A stretch of DNA of 64,000 nucleotides from Atopsyche davidsoni (taxonomy: Eukaryota > Arthropoda > Insecta > Trichoptera > Hydrobiosidae), in assembly GCA_022113835.1 (NCBI GenBank), contig JAILWY010000012.1:6820001-6884000 (forward strand), written 5' to 3'. Position numbers and translations under genes: made by a program. Positions 12,241 through 22,310 of this stretch are shown here, in pieces. The notes beneath the pieces are model-generated. The model had not been told where the DNA came from and searched no databases. It was given only the letters and a program-made list of their open reading frames with translations. Every line of letters begins with the position of its first letter. The first letter of the stretch is position 1.

Positions 12241-12560
12241 TCAGGATTCTGAAATCAAACGTTTAAAAAGCGCCCCGAAGTCTGTAAACTTCAGAAGATT
12301 GAATCATTTATGATCAAACGTTTGGACTGCTTCCCTCCAGTCGGAGGCTGGTACGCAGAAAGTCCTTAAAATTTTAATGTTTATGATGCTTCCGCAGCAT
12401 TCGCAATGCAATTTCTACTTGCCTTTTTCTACCGATTCATTCCGATCAAAGGGAATCCTCTAAGACCATTTTGAATAATGTCGCGTTTCAGTGGAATAAG
12501 ATGTGTGTCACGCTTTTGAAGAAATGCCTTGATTTTTTCCGGGTTTTTAGCTTTTCATGT
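12240..12560. promoter_or_regulatory. Moderately GC-rich island
   Basis: Base composition rises between about 12260 and 12550, with no long frame and no clear motif cluster. It is listed only for its composition. Confidence 0.2.
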
Positions 12561-13205
12561 AAAAATATGAAATTATAATAGAAATCAAGCGATAAAATGA
12601 AAATATTTGATTAAAGTCGCAATATTTATTTTGTGTCAAATATGCGTCGATCTGCAATCATTCTAGAACTCTCAATGAATTGCAACAAAAATATGACATT
12701 TTAAACCTTGACATTATTTTAGTATAAAATGGTTTATCAACTTATTTTTATTATTAGACGGTTAATTTGGTCATAATTTGTATTTTAGAAACTATATAGA
12801 TATTTTTAAATCAATTCGTTAAAAATTGCAATTATTATATGAAAATAATTTAAAGTAGAAATAATGCTTACAGTTGAGATGACATTAATATAATTTATAT
12901 TAAAGACATTATAAAATAACAAAGGTCTCTGATTCTTGCATCCGATGTTTTACGTTTATCATTTCAATTTTTAGCTTAATGCATCTGGATGCAACGTTGA
13001 AGACTAATCAACTCGGCTTTTGACTCTTAAGAAGAATTATCTTCTCGAACATAAAAGGATGTAATACAAATTTGAAATTGGTAAGTTTTCTATTTATAGT
13101 AATCAGAAAAATTTGTGTGAAATATATATGAATTAAATTTATTGGGGAATTTTTATTAGATGTTTTTTTTCAATATAGATTTGATTTTAATTTATAAAAA
13201 ATAGT
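12560..13205. other. AT-rich desert
   Basis: AT-rich sequence without recognisable features. Confidence 0.5.
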
Positions 13206-13375
13206 AAACCTGGGGCGATATCGTGTAAGCAGCACTCAAACAGAAACAGCCGCCTCCCAGCGCGACGACGCGGTCCATGATCTGATGCGCCGCCTAATTA
13301 TGTAACCCGCAACTCCGAGGGTTTATGGCTCAAGGAAGAAGCTACACGACAGCACTTAACCAGCCGCTTTATTTA
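13205..13375. promoter_or_regulatory. GC-rich island with Hox-type sites
   Basis: GC-rich block containing CCTAATTATG, TTTATGG and TTTATTTATAA, all of which resemble homeodomain or Abd-B-class sites. No frame is splice-supported. Just downstream, at about 13451-13502, two small inverted repeats occur: ATTTCTTA/TAAGAAAT and TAGCTACG/CGTAGCTA. Confidence 0.35.
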
Positions 13376-13629
13376 TAAAAACGTATTGTACCTAGTATTT
13401 TGTCTACATGCTAACTAGGTATTTCAATGTTTCGTAAAAAAATATATAATATTTCTTAATAATAAGAAATAGCTACGAGACTGAGACCATCAAGCCGTAG
13501 CTAACATAATAAATAATCGGAAATCGTATGTTATTCCACAATTAATATCCTAAAGTTATGAATATATTAGGTATATTATTTTTACTTATCACTTAAGCAG
13601 GAATAACATTTAGTTGCGTTAAGGTAGGG

Positions 13630-13870
13630 TATAACCAGGTAATTAATAAATCAAGTATGTTAGTAAGGTTTAATATTCCTGGACGTAGTTATGGCTCATG
13701 GCCGGGTTATCAAATCTCTTCAATTAGGTGAGTCCAAATCATCATATGGCAGGTAAGATGTACGCTTTATAGTGACCGTAAAATATAATTAGCTCCACCG
13801 TACAATAACCCAGGTCCTTATGGAAGGTAGTTGTTAAAGCCGCTACTCAAAGCAAGCAATGCGTTAATTG
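13630..13870. promoter_or_regulatory. Island with short ATG frame and two donors
   Basis: An ATG at 13691 opens a short frame beginning MAHGRVIKSLQLGESK. It meets two good donors, TTAG|GTGAGT at 13728 and GCAG|GTAAGA at 13753. It could be a first coding exon of a plus-strand transcript. The frame is only about 20 codons, so a conserved non-coding element fits equally well. Confidence 0.22.
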
Positions 13871-14309
13871 GACTCCTTGTCCATACTTATGAACACCATA
13901 AAACCAATGATAATAATTTTATAGGCGGTTGTAAATAAACAGTGAACTAAATAATTAGTACGATGAATGATTGTTTCTTGGTTATATTTCAATAATGTCT
14001 GAATTATACTGTTACGAAAACATTAAATTTATTTACATTCACCAGCGTATTGTGACTTAAACTACAAATCAAACCATTTTAATGTCGCTTAGACTAATAA
14101 TAATTAAATTTTGAAATCATGAAAGCCGTGTTCATTTCAAGTTTAAATGAACACTTATATATTTGATTATTTATTGTTTTTTTTAATACTATTTCATAAA
14201 GTTTTTGTTGTCGAAGTGATTCAAGAGTAGAGCCCACTCCTTCGAATATACAATTGTATACTCGGATTCGCAGGATATGATCGAAGTTACTGTACACTTT
14301 TAAAATCAT

Positions 14310-14338
14310 AACTAAAACTACACCTTGTAGTTTTAGTT
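14310..14338. repeat. Perfect 13-bp hairpin, 3-base loop
   Basis: AACTAAAACTACA is followed by CCT and then its exact reverse complement. The flanks (13880-14540) are AT-rich and otherwise empty. The stem is short for a miRNA precursor and no known insect miRNA seed is evident. It may be the end of a decayed foldback element. Confidence 0.6.
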
Positions 14339-14539
14339 GTGTCATGTAAATAAGATTTTAGCAGAAACCACAGATAACAAATTACAACAATAAGTTTTGC
14401 CTTTAAAACTAAGTATAGTAATATGTAATAGATGTAATATGTGGTAAAACAAGACAATAACAAAGAGCAGAAGTCAATTGTTGTAATAACTTTTGTTTCG
14501 TGTGCGATATACTACAGAAGAACATAAACACGGATTGCT

Positions 14540-14700
14540 CATTGTGCAGGCGGCCTACTGACTTTTGCGGTTACTTTTCTCGCCGCTCGCCTCGGCCCGG
14601 TGATGATATTTGCGGTTACAGGTGAGAGGAGACGGGGAAGCCAGGTGTTTGGGAGGGGATGGAGAACACCGGAGAGGGAAAAACCCACAATGCTATTTAT
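14540..14700 (+). promoter_or_regulatory. GC-rich island, possible small exon
   Basis: TTGTGCAG ends at 14549 and GTGAGA starts at 14622, so a 72-nt exon (14550-14621) could be defined; one frame is open through it and contains the motif FCGYFSRRSPRPGDD. The G-rich sequence after the donor continues to about 14690. Low coding evidence. Confidence 0.2.
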
Positions 14701-14939
14701 GTAACACAAAAAATCAAATATATATTTTTAAAAACCAGTTTGATGACAATGATTCGATGCGCAATTTTTTAAGCGTAATGTTAAATATAAGAACACAAGA
14801 ATTATTTCAGTGTATTCTTCTAGTTACATTTTTGACACTTAAAAAATAAGTATTTATATTGACGTATTTTTTAATTTATGTATTTTAATTTGGTTAAAAT
14901 ATAATACGCAGCATTTTGTATTTATATCCGAATACAAAA

Positions 14940-15185
14940 TATAAGACTCACGCAATGTCTAACAAGAGTTTTGCTTCTGTTCTCCGGTAAGTACTTGTCC
15001 ACCCGTGTCTGTGCTGATGCTGACCATTTGTCGGTCATGTCTCCGGACCCTCTTACCAGGAGACAATGAAGAATGGCCTCTCTACAGGACGCTGGTGTCG
15101 AGTGCGGAGCTCTCCAGTCCAAGGCCTTCTTTGTTCTTAATTGTCTGGAATTAGCCGCAACGAGTGGGGTCCTTATTAAATATCT
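14940..15185. promoter_or_regulatory. GC-rich island with start codon and donor
   Basis: ATG at 14955 opens MSNKSFASVL and runs into a perfect donor, CCG|GTAAGT, at 14987. The following block is GC-rich and open on the minus strand (14922-15122) with no domain. A minus-strand donor (CTG|GTAAGA) also occurs near 15055. Both strands carry splice-like strings, so nothing is decided. Confidence 0.22.
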
Positions 15186-17230
15186 TGCTAATTAGGATAT
15201 TTATAATTGCGTAATTTTTGTTCTACCATTTAAAGTTTCTCGGATCGTGCGTTTAAAAAAAATACATACTCTGGATGATTCACTTTGTACAAATGTATTT
15301 ATCATTTATTTGTACTCCCATTTTGTACACAAATCCAAGCATTTTCAAGTTAAATCGTAATCGTATTAGTTTTTTTGCTCATTCAGCCTACTTTGCAGGT
15401 AATATATATATTTTTATAATTAACAAGGTTGGAATTCTTTTGGTTACAATTTATAACAGCGGACGTCCGAAAATATATTTTATTTCTAATTATATATTAC
15501 AAAATATGACGTAAGTAGTTTTCTACATATTTTACAATACGACATAAAATATACATTTTTACCTTTTACAATTAACTTAATCAAGGACTTAATCTACAAT
15601 CTATAGTTAAAAAAATCAGAAATGTCGGTCTGAAAATTAATTTTATGATTATATTCGCTTAATTAAAAAACCTACCAAATAGGATTATCTTATAAAAATA
15701 GACAGATCATATTTCAATTACAAAAAGAGTTAATTAACGTGGTGTATACATATAATGAACTGCCATTTATTAAGTACAGCTGGAATTGAAATAATTCAAA
15801 TCAACATTCAAAAAATAGATTTGAAATTTGATCTTAGAAATAACAAAACGTAATTTATACTAGATCTTAACAGATATACTGAAAATAACAGGTAATTACT
15901 TGATTAATATCTCACTTAAGCAAATTGATTAGACTGAAATTAGATTCAAATAGTCAAGCAATATCAAATACAAAAGGAATTCCACTGAATTCTTTGCACC
16001 TGCTTCAGATTGATGTGGTTCTCTCAGCAAGTCCATTCTAAAGGCATTAAATAACTAATTATTTCACTCAACCGTAACTTTAAACTCATTATGGCGAACT
16101 ACAGCCCGAGAGACCATCGACTGTTTGGTCATTCGTGAAACTCTGGATGTCGTCGACATTCTAAACAGTAAAAAAATAATCACTCGATCTGCATTATTAA
16201 TCATCAGAATCTGATCAGTGAATGGAGAAATCTGATTAACACATTCCAAAAAAAACTACTTTTTCGTTTAAACAATTTAATTAGGCAATTAAAAACTTTA
16301 CTAAAAAATATAAGAGCTTATGTTTGTCGTATGTAATATGTATTCCAATTTAAGTAAGAAAAGCGTACTCTTTTTTTATTTAATACGAAAATAAAAAAAT
16401 TAACTTTTCAATATATATTGTTTGATTTAACCATGAAGTTATAGAAGCAGAACCCCCATAAATTTATCTTGAGTTATGGACAATCTGAAATTTCGTTACA
16501 ATTTAGTTTTATATGAAAACAAAACTAACTCATACTTAATAATAAATATAAAAAAGTTTTTATAATTTCTTGTTCAACATAATGACTTAGTAGAAAGTTC
16601 ATTAAAAATTATTTAGCAAATACACTCATGCATCACTGTAATTGTACATTCGTCTATAAATTAATCGTTTTAATACGAATGCCGCATTATGCACCCCTGT
16701 TTTATAATATTTTTTTAATGCAAACATATATAAACCGAATCTATTATAATGTCCAAATGATCGTAACAAAATGAGGTACGTAGTAATTGCTTCATCAACT
16801 GAAGTAAACAAACGAGAAATCATTACTCCGATTAACTGAGTACTTTTACTGAATCATAAAGAACAATTTCAGTAAAATGAATGGATTGCCTGTGGCATCA
16901 CATTTTAATTACAGCTCGATAAGCCTTTAGAGGAATAAGAGATTGGAGGGAAATTAAATATATCGATAGAACAATTAATAACTGTCCAATAAGAATGTTT
17001 ATCATAAATAATCCCTTTGAAAGGTAAATTGTTTTTACATTAAGATTACACAGCCAAAAATAAATTAACTCTAATTGGTAATTATATAATGAAAATGTTC
17101 CAAAAAGGAAACGAGAAAATTTGATTACAAAACTTAAAATAAATCCTAATAAAAACGTATTTAAATTTTTATATGTACAGTCCCATTAATATCACCTTGG
17201 GAGTTCTTAGAGCATACAATAGTACTCACT
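15185..17230. other. AT-rich desert
   Basis: Two kilobases of AT-rich sequence. Frames at 15275-15514, 16064-16249 and 16626-16823 have no domain or splice support. No repeat recognised. Confidence 0.5.
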
Positions 17231-17500
17231 GAAATTCGATTAGGTTACTAGTTCTCATATTAAATATTAATATAAGCGAACGTATAAAATGCATTCTATT
17301 CGAAGCTCTCATCGGTAACCTTGTATGCAAAGAACAAAAACACCGATGCATTGTGGTCGTATGCAAAATGACCTGAGATTGCATTGTGGAATATTGCATC
17401 AAGCTACAAGCCATTGTTTCATTTTTTCTGTGCATTCCTTTCTGTCGAACATCCGTTCATTAGCATTATTTGCATGATGCAAATTGTACGAGTAATGAAA
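17230..17500. promoter_or_regulatory. Candidate Sox/POU enhancer
   Basis: CATTGTGG (17349-17356) is followed after four bases by ATGCAAAA (17361-17368), a Sox-POU arrangement. A second CATTGTGG is at 17382-17389 and a CCATTGTT at 17411-17418. ATTTGCAT (17468-17475) and ATGCAAAT (17477-17484) form a perfect inverted octamer pair with a one-base spacer. SoxB and POU factors are known to act together on neural enhancers in insects; that this block is such an enhancer is inference. Confidence 0.45.
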
Positions 17501-18790
17501 TCAATTCTACCTTTTAGTTATCTGGTATTAAAAAAAATGTTATTTTAAATTGCACAATGAAAAATTCACTGTACAAAACTAAATATACCTCCGATGAAAT
17601 GTTCTTCTAACTATCCAAAACATGTTTTTATAGATTTTTTAAAATAACTGTACAAAATACTACTAAGACAAAATTAATAAAAATAAAATTTAAAGCATGA
17701 TATTTTTAAACTCTGAACCAGCAAAGATATAATGTTTGTCAAGTACAGGTGAAAACATTAAATTAAAAACACTATTTTATTTGTTTTTATCACATACCTT
17801 TTTGTCTTAAAGTTAAGTTACATAATTTGTGTATCCAAGTAGTATAATAATAGTTTTTTTTAATATGTAAGCTAGTCTGAATTTCATGACTTTCACTTTA
17901 ATAGTTATATTCATATGACTAAGAACTGGGAGTTGAAACACATCGCAGATGGCACTTGACAAGAACCAGACTCACAGTAATATATTGAGATATTAAATCA
18001 TAATACAGCACATGGCGTGTTTCACTACATGTTCCAAAAATGCACAAGATATCTAAGAATTATCCAATTTATCTTAATATACAGAAATATAATAATAAGT
18101 CTCACGTATAAATTTACAGTTAACTATCATTTTATTTCCTATTCAATTCTGGTAATTGATATTCTTTTTATAGCATTTACATGTTGTTAGTATGCTGATC
18201 AAATATTGCAAAAATAAAATATTCAATTAATTACCAAATGCAAGAGTAAATGATTTAATGCTTTGATAATAAAATTGATAAACGAATAAAAAAGTTGTTA
18301 AGTGAATTGAAATAAACGAATGATGAGTTTGAATTAAATATTGGCAATTTTATATATGGATTTTACGGCACGAAAGCAAGTTGTCAAGGATGTTTAAATT
18401 TTGAGAAATAAAATTTTTAATCTAAATAATTAAAATAAAACCTAATAAATAACTGATATCGAATGCAGAAATATGCCTTCGGAACTCGTTGATAAAAATT
18501 GGTATTCGTTTATTAGTCGATAATTATTTTTTTTTGGATTTGTCAATTATGCTTTTTTATGGTAGTTATACTTTTTAATGTGCAGTCGAGTTGCTTTCAG
18601 TATCTTAAACAATCCTATCTCAAGTTCAAGATTTGAATCTGCGTGACTATTTGTAGTTCTCACTAACGACAAAATTACGTTACTAATAAAACGTTGTCAT
18701 TGATTAATTTCTAATGATAATTTAATATTATATAATTAAGTCTTAAAATTTTATTTTTCATATTTTTAGGATATAATGTAGTTGTATCTG
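17500..18790. other. AT-rich desert
   Basis: AT-rich sequence with no supported gene or repeat. Confidence 0.5.
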
Positions 18791-19075
18791 AACTGAAAAT
18801 GCCTTTGGCAGCATAGTTTGTATAAGCGTCGCTAGCATCTGACGTAATGCAGAGGTTGCCTCAAAGCACTGATAATTCCCACGTTATTGAATTACCCGCC
18901 GCTAATCTGGCAACATTCGCGACGATAATCACATTACCCGGATTGCACTCCCATCATCCATTTTGGATAATGGCGCCCCCAGGATGCCGCTGCAGCTTGT
19001 CATACTTATGCAATATCATCGGCATTGTTCCCATTCTTCAAGAAGATATGGTTTGCATTGTTTCAATTATTCATC
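18790..19075. promoter_or_regulatory. Island rich in TAATC/GATTA cores
   Basis: Contains GCTAATCTGG, CGATAATCACATTACCCGGATTG and other Otx- or Hox-like cores in a balanced-composition block. An 80-codon plus-strand frame (18847-19089) is open but shows no domain. A conserved enhancer is the most economical reading. Confidence 0.35.
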
Positions 19076-19298
19076 GATATTTAAAATAATCATATCAAAG
19101 ATGCTTAGATTAAGTATTACACATGAAAAAAAATAAATTAAAAGATCTGATCCCTTGACAAGGGTACAGCATTTTTTTTTTGTCATGGCAAGCACATTGG
19201 TTTGAAAGTATTAAGTCGGTCAAGTTTCTACAAACTTGTTAAAACGGGATAAACTATAGTCTTCATATTATAAATGAATGTTAAATTTAGGTTTTAAC

Positions 19299-19310
19299 AT
19301 TAATTAAGGT
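19299..19310 (+). repeat. Target-site duplication, left copy
   Basis: ATTAATTAAGGT, repeated exactly at 19672-19683. The pair brackets the SINE-like element between them and is typical of target-primed retroposition. Confidence 0.75.
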
Positions 19311-19607
19311 TGATAATGATTAAGAACATCTTTTCAAATATTGAAATTCGATTAAAGAAACTCTTAGAAAAATATATCATCGTGATTTGTGCGGGATTCG
19401 AACCCACATCCCCTCGCTTACATGGCAGGTGCATTACCAACTATGCTAACCAATCACTAGTGATTGGTTAGCATAGTTGGTAATGCACCTGCCATGTAAG
19501 CGAGGGGATGTGGGTTCGAATCCCGCACAAATCACGATGATATATTTTTCTAAGAGTTTCTTTAATCGAATTTCAATATTTGAAAAGATGTTCTTAATCA
19601 TTATCAA
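19310..19607. repeat. Perfect 298-bp palindrome (149-bp arms)
   Basis: Both arms match base for base and meet at ACTAGT (19456-19461) without a loop. Identity of the arms points to a recent event or a hairpin-copying artefact; the other family members are far more diverged. It could extrude a cruciform. Confidence 0.85.
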
Positions 19608-19671
19608 TCAATTAAACCTGTATAGGTAAAATCGTACTTCCTGTGAGATGGTCTTCACAACCAATAATAAA
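19311..19671 (+). mobile_element. Palindromic tRNA-derived SINE-like element, copy 1
   Basis: The right half reads tRNA-like head, body, then tail ending near 19671. The head has an A-box-like TTAGCATAGTTGG, a D-stem GCAT/ATGC, an anticodon-loop region CATGTAA (Thr-TGT-like) and a perfect B-box GGTTCGAATCC. The acceptor pairing is imperfect, so it is not a functional tRNA gene. The left half (19310-19458) is the exact reverse complement of 19459-19607, with no spacer, centred on ACTAGT. The unpaired 3' part carries TGTATAGG and GGTCTTCACAA, shared with the other copies. Twelve-base duplications flank it. Confidence 0.8.
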
Positions 19672-19683
19672 ATTAATTAAGGT
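19672..19683 (+). repeat. Target-site duplication, right copy
   Basis: ATTAATTAAGGT, identical to 19299-19310. Confidence 0.75.
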
Positions 19684-19975
19684 AACATAAAGACGAAATT
19701 TTTCTTGAGAGCTAAATCGCGTTAAAATTTAATAATATTCTCGATGTTATTGGAGCTTTCGTCAACAAAAAAACCTTATATCAAAATAACAAATAATCCA
19801 AAAATTGACACATAATTTAATTTGTTTTAAAAAACACGATTACTGGAGCTGAAACGCAAGAAAATAAAACCATTTAAAATAAAAACTACGAAATAATATA
19901 AAGCTCGTCATAAAATAACACTCAAGCCATACCTTCAATCTTGTATTTTCCCGGCAAACAAATCAAGAAACAAAT
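19684..19975. other. AT-rich, nothing recognised
   Basis: AT-rich flank of the element; no feature seen. Confidence 0.5.
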
Positions 19976-20235
19976 TGCAAATAGAAGGGTCAATATTTGC
20001 GTACTACCCTTAAATCGGAATAACTCATTTCGATTCCATTGACGGCTCGAAAGCCCTTAGACGTCCGCCATTTCTAGTGTTTGCACATCGCACCTCTCCC
20101 GTGACGTCACCGTTGGAGGAAGAAGAAGACCACCAGACGATTGCTACCCCCAGGTATTGCCCTACAAATCACCACCTTCGAGTGCTCCTAAGATCTGTCT
20201 TACAGTGTCTACTTTTGCAAGATATTTTGAATTTG
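19975..20235. promoter_or_regulatory. Island with CRE and Pho-like sites
   Basis: Contains a perfect CRE palindrome TGACGTCA (20102-20109) and CCGCCATTTC near 20067, which fits the PHO/YY1 core GCCAT. A frame starting near 20077 encodes an acidic EEEED stretch and meets CAG|GTATTG near 20154, but has no domain. Regulatory role favoured. Confidence 0.35.
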
Positions 20236-20587
20236 TTGAAACCGTTTGTACATCAGTCTATTTAAAATGATAATTATTAACAACATAATATAATTTATTT
20301 TAAGCATTGTCCTGAAAAAATATCTGGATCACTCAAAATTATTTTAAAATAACACTAAGTAAAAAAATGTATTGGAAACTCAAGAGCCAACTTGCAAAAT
20401 ACTATAACAAGTATGCTTCATACACAAATAAAAAGCAATGTTTATTTAAAAAAAAAAAGTTAATAGATCTTTCATATGGAAATATTTATGTCGTAAATAA
20501 TAGATTAAGATTCAAATAAAGATAAAATGTTAAAACATACACATGACTACAATATGTCAATCATAGCATCTTCAGTGTACGCCAGCC

Positions 20588-20705
20588 TTATCCGTAACCT
20601 TCCGAGTGGCCGGGAGATTGTTCCCTGGTGATTGATGGCTCCGGCACTTCCGGCGGTTCTTCCCCTACCGGAAGTGGAATACAGCCTCCACAGCCCCTGA
20701 AGCCT
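20588..20705 (-). CDS. Candidate last exon, unrecognised product
   Basis: On the minus strand a good acceptor (TATTTTCACCTAG) opens a 38-residue frame that begins GFRGCGGCIPLPVGEEPPEV and ends SEGYG before TAA. The end is proline- and acid-rich. The intron phase at its start would be 2. The same block has another minus frame open for about 52 codons and short plus frames, so openness alone is weak evidence. No family recognised. An enhancer is the main alternative. Confidence 0.3.
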
Positions 20706-20719
20706 CTAGGTGAAAATAT

Positions 20720-21440
20720 ACCAAACGAATATTTCAGGTAATGAAAATCAACTGAAGTGCTGAGTAATACTATTTATGCCTGATTTTTGTAGTTTAATAT
20801 TAAGGTTTAATAAATATATCCGTGAAATAAGGAAATTGGATTTACAGAATGAAATTTTAATTAAGTTTTTATTTTATATCTTGCTACTTTAAATTATTTG
20901 GAATTATTTAATTACTAAGAATAATATTTTAAATATAGCTGATTTTCTGATATAATTAATGAAGAAATGTGAATAGCCGAATGGCTAAGAGCCTACGATC
21001 ATATTTATTTGTGACTTGTTTTGGATTTTTAAGGGCTTCTCAAGACTGTCTAAACACAAATATGACAAAGCCCTTCAAAGAAACGAAACTCACAAACAGA
21101 TGTGATCTTAATCTTCTAGCTATTTAGCTATTCATTTTTGTAATTAAAATTTGAAGTTTTAAATAATTTTTTTGGGAATTTGAAATTTTTTGAATATGAA
21201 ATCTATTGTAAATTACACAACGATCCCAAATAATTACTATATTTTGTTGTATCTTTTTGCAACTACAACCATATCAATTTTAATATTAATTATAAGACTT
21301 TGTAAAATTCGAAAATACATTCATTCATATAATTTGTAATATGTTTTTAATTTCAACATTTGAAAAAACCTGAAAATAATTGGATTTTCAAATGTTTGTC
21401 AACAAATGGATATTTCTTTTTATCCAAAAGAAAATATTTT
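20720..21440. other. AT-rich desert
   Basis: AT-rich sequence without recognisable features. Confidence 0.5.
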
Positions 21441-21760
21441 ATTGAGAGGTTGTTAAACTGCAAGAGACACCTGAGCAGAACCGCTGGGGTAGTTTCCGCC
21501 CTTAAGGTTTTTTTAGGGTGCTTAGCTCCCCTCCCCACTGTTCGTTAATCAGTTTATGTCTTCGGCTTTTGTATTTGCAGAGGAGGTGGGAAATTACGGG
21601 GAAGTTGGATGGTCTATCTATTAGGAGTTTTTCTTGACGGTGATGGAATAACTGTCTATCTTGGAAAAGCGTTTTTATACTAGAAGTAAATAGTGTGGCT
21701 ATGTACATTTGCTGAAATGTTAACCGAAGAAATATAATTAATATTAGGTAAGACAATTTT
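21440..21760. promoter_or_regulatory. Island with strong splice acceptors on both strands
   Basis: A textbook plus-strand acceptor, CTTTTGTATTTGCAG, ends at 21580 and opens a 33-residue frame to TAG. On the minus strand TGTCTCTTGCAG near 21460 also precedes an open frame. Neither product is recognised. The island is GC-rich around 21465-21600. Confidence 0.22.
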
Positions 21761-22120
21761 GAATTTAAAATTAAAAAGACACCCCGTGGAATATTTTATT
21801 AATTTTATTATTAAATCAAATGAAATTCAATAGGATAATAGAAAATTAGGGTACGTACACCAATATAGATATTTAAATTAAAAAACCTGGTAGTTCAAAT
21901 TTAAAATGATTTTAGAAGCTATAAAGTTGCCTTTTATTGCCTTTCCGTAGGTAATAAAATGTCTTAAATTGTACAGTTATCGGCAATCAGAAGACAATCT
22001 TTTATATTTAATCTACACTTAGAATTGATTTTAAGACCTCTAGACAGTTCATTGCTTTGAAATAAAATTTTACTTGTATTTTATGTCGGTGCGAAAGCAA
22101 ACAAAAAAAAACCTTCTGTA
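21760..22120. other. AT-rich, nothing recognised
   Basis: AT-rich spacer; no feature supported. Confidence 0.5.
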
Positions 22121-22310
22121 TTATCTCTACGTAGTGACGAGACGTCTTGGCGTCCAAAACGAATTACCACCGTAACGAGTAATGGAAATAAAGAGAATTG
22201 ACACGACGTCTCCAGTAAATGGAGGTGAACGTAAACAAACTTTGAGAGCTTTGAACGAAAACAAAGATGCTACATGCAGTGCCATTATATTGGATACAAG
22301 TAAATCAATA
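22120..22310. promoter_or_regulatory. Moderately GC-rich island
   Basis: Contains GACGTC-type strings (about 22141 and 22205) and TTACCACCGTAACGAGTAAT. Overlapping frames on both strands lack domains. Function unknown. Confidence 0.22.

Noticed and set aside
19459..19536. Functional tRNA-Thr gene
   Set aside because: A- and B-boxes are good, but the acceptor and anticodon stems have mismatches and the base before the anticodon is not T. It is the head of a repeated element.
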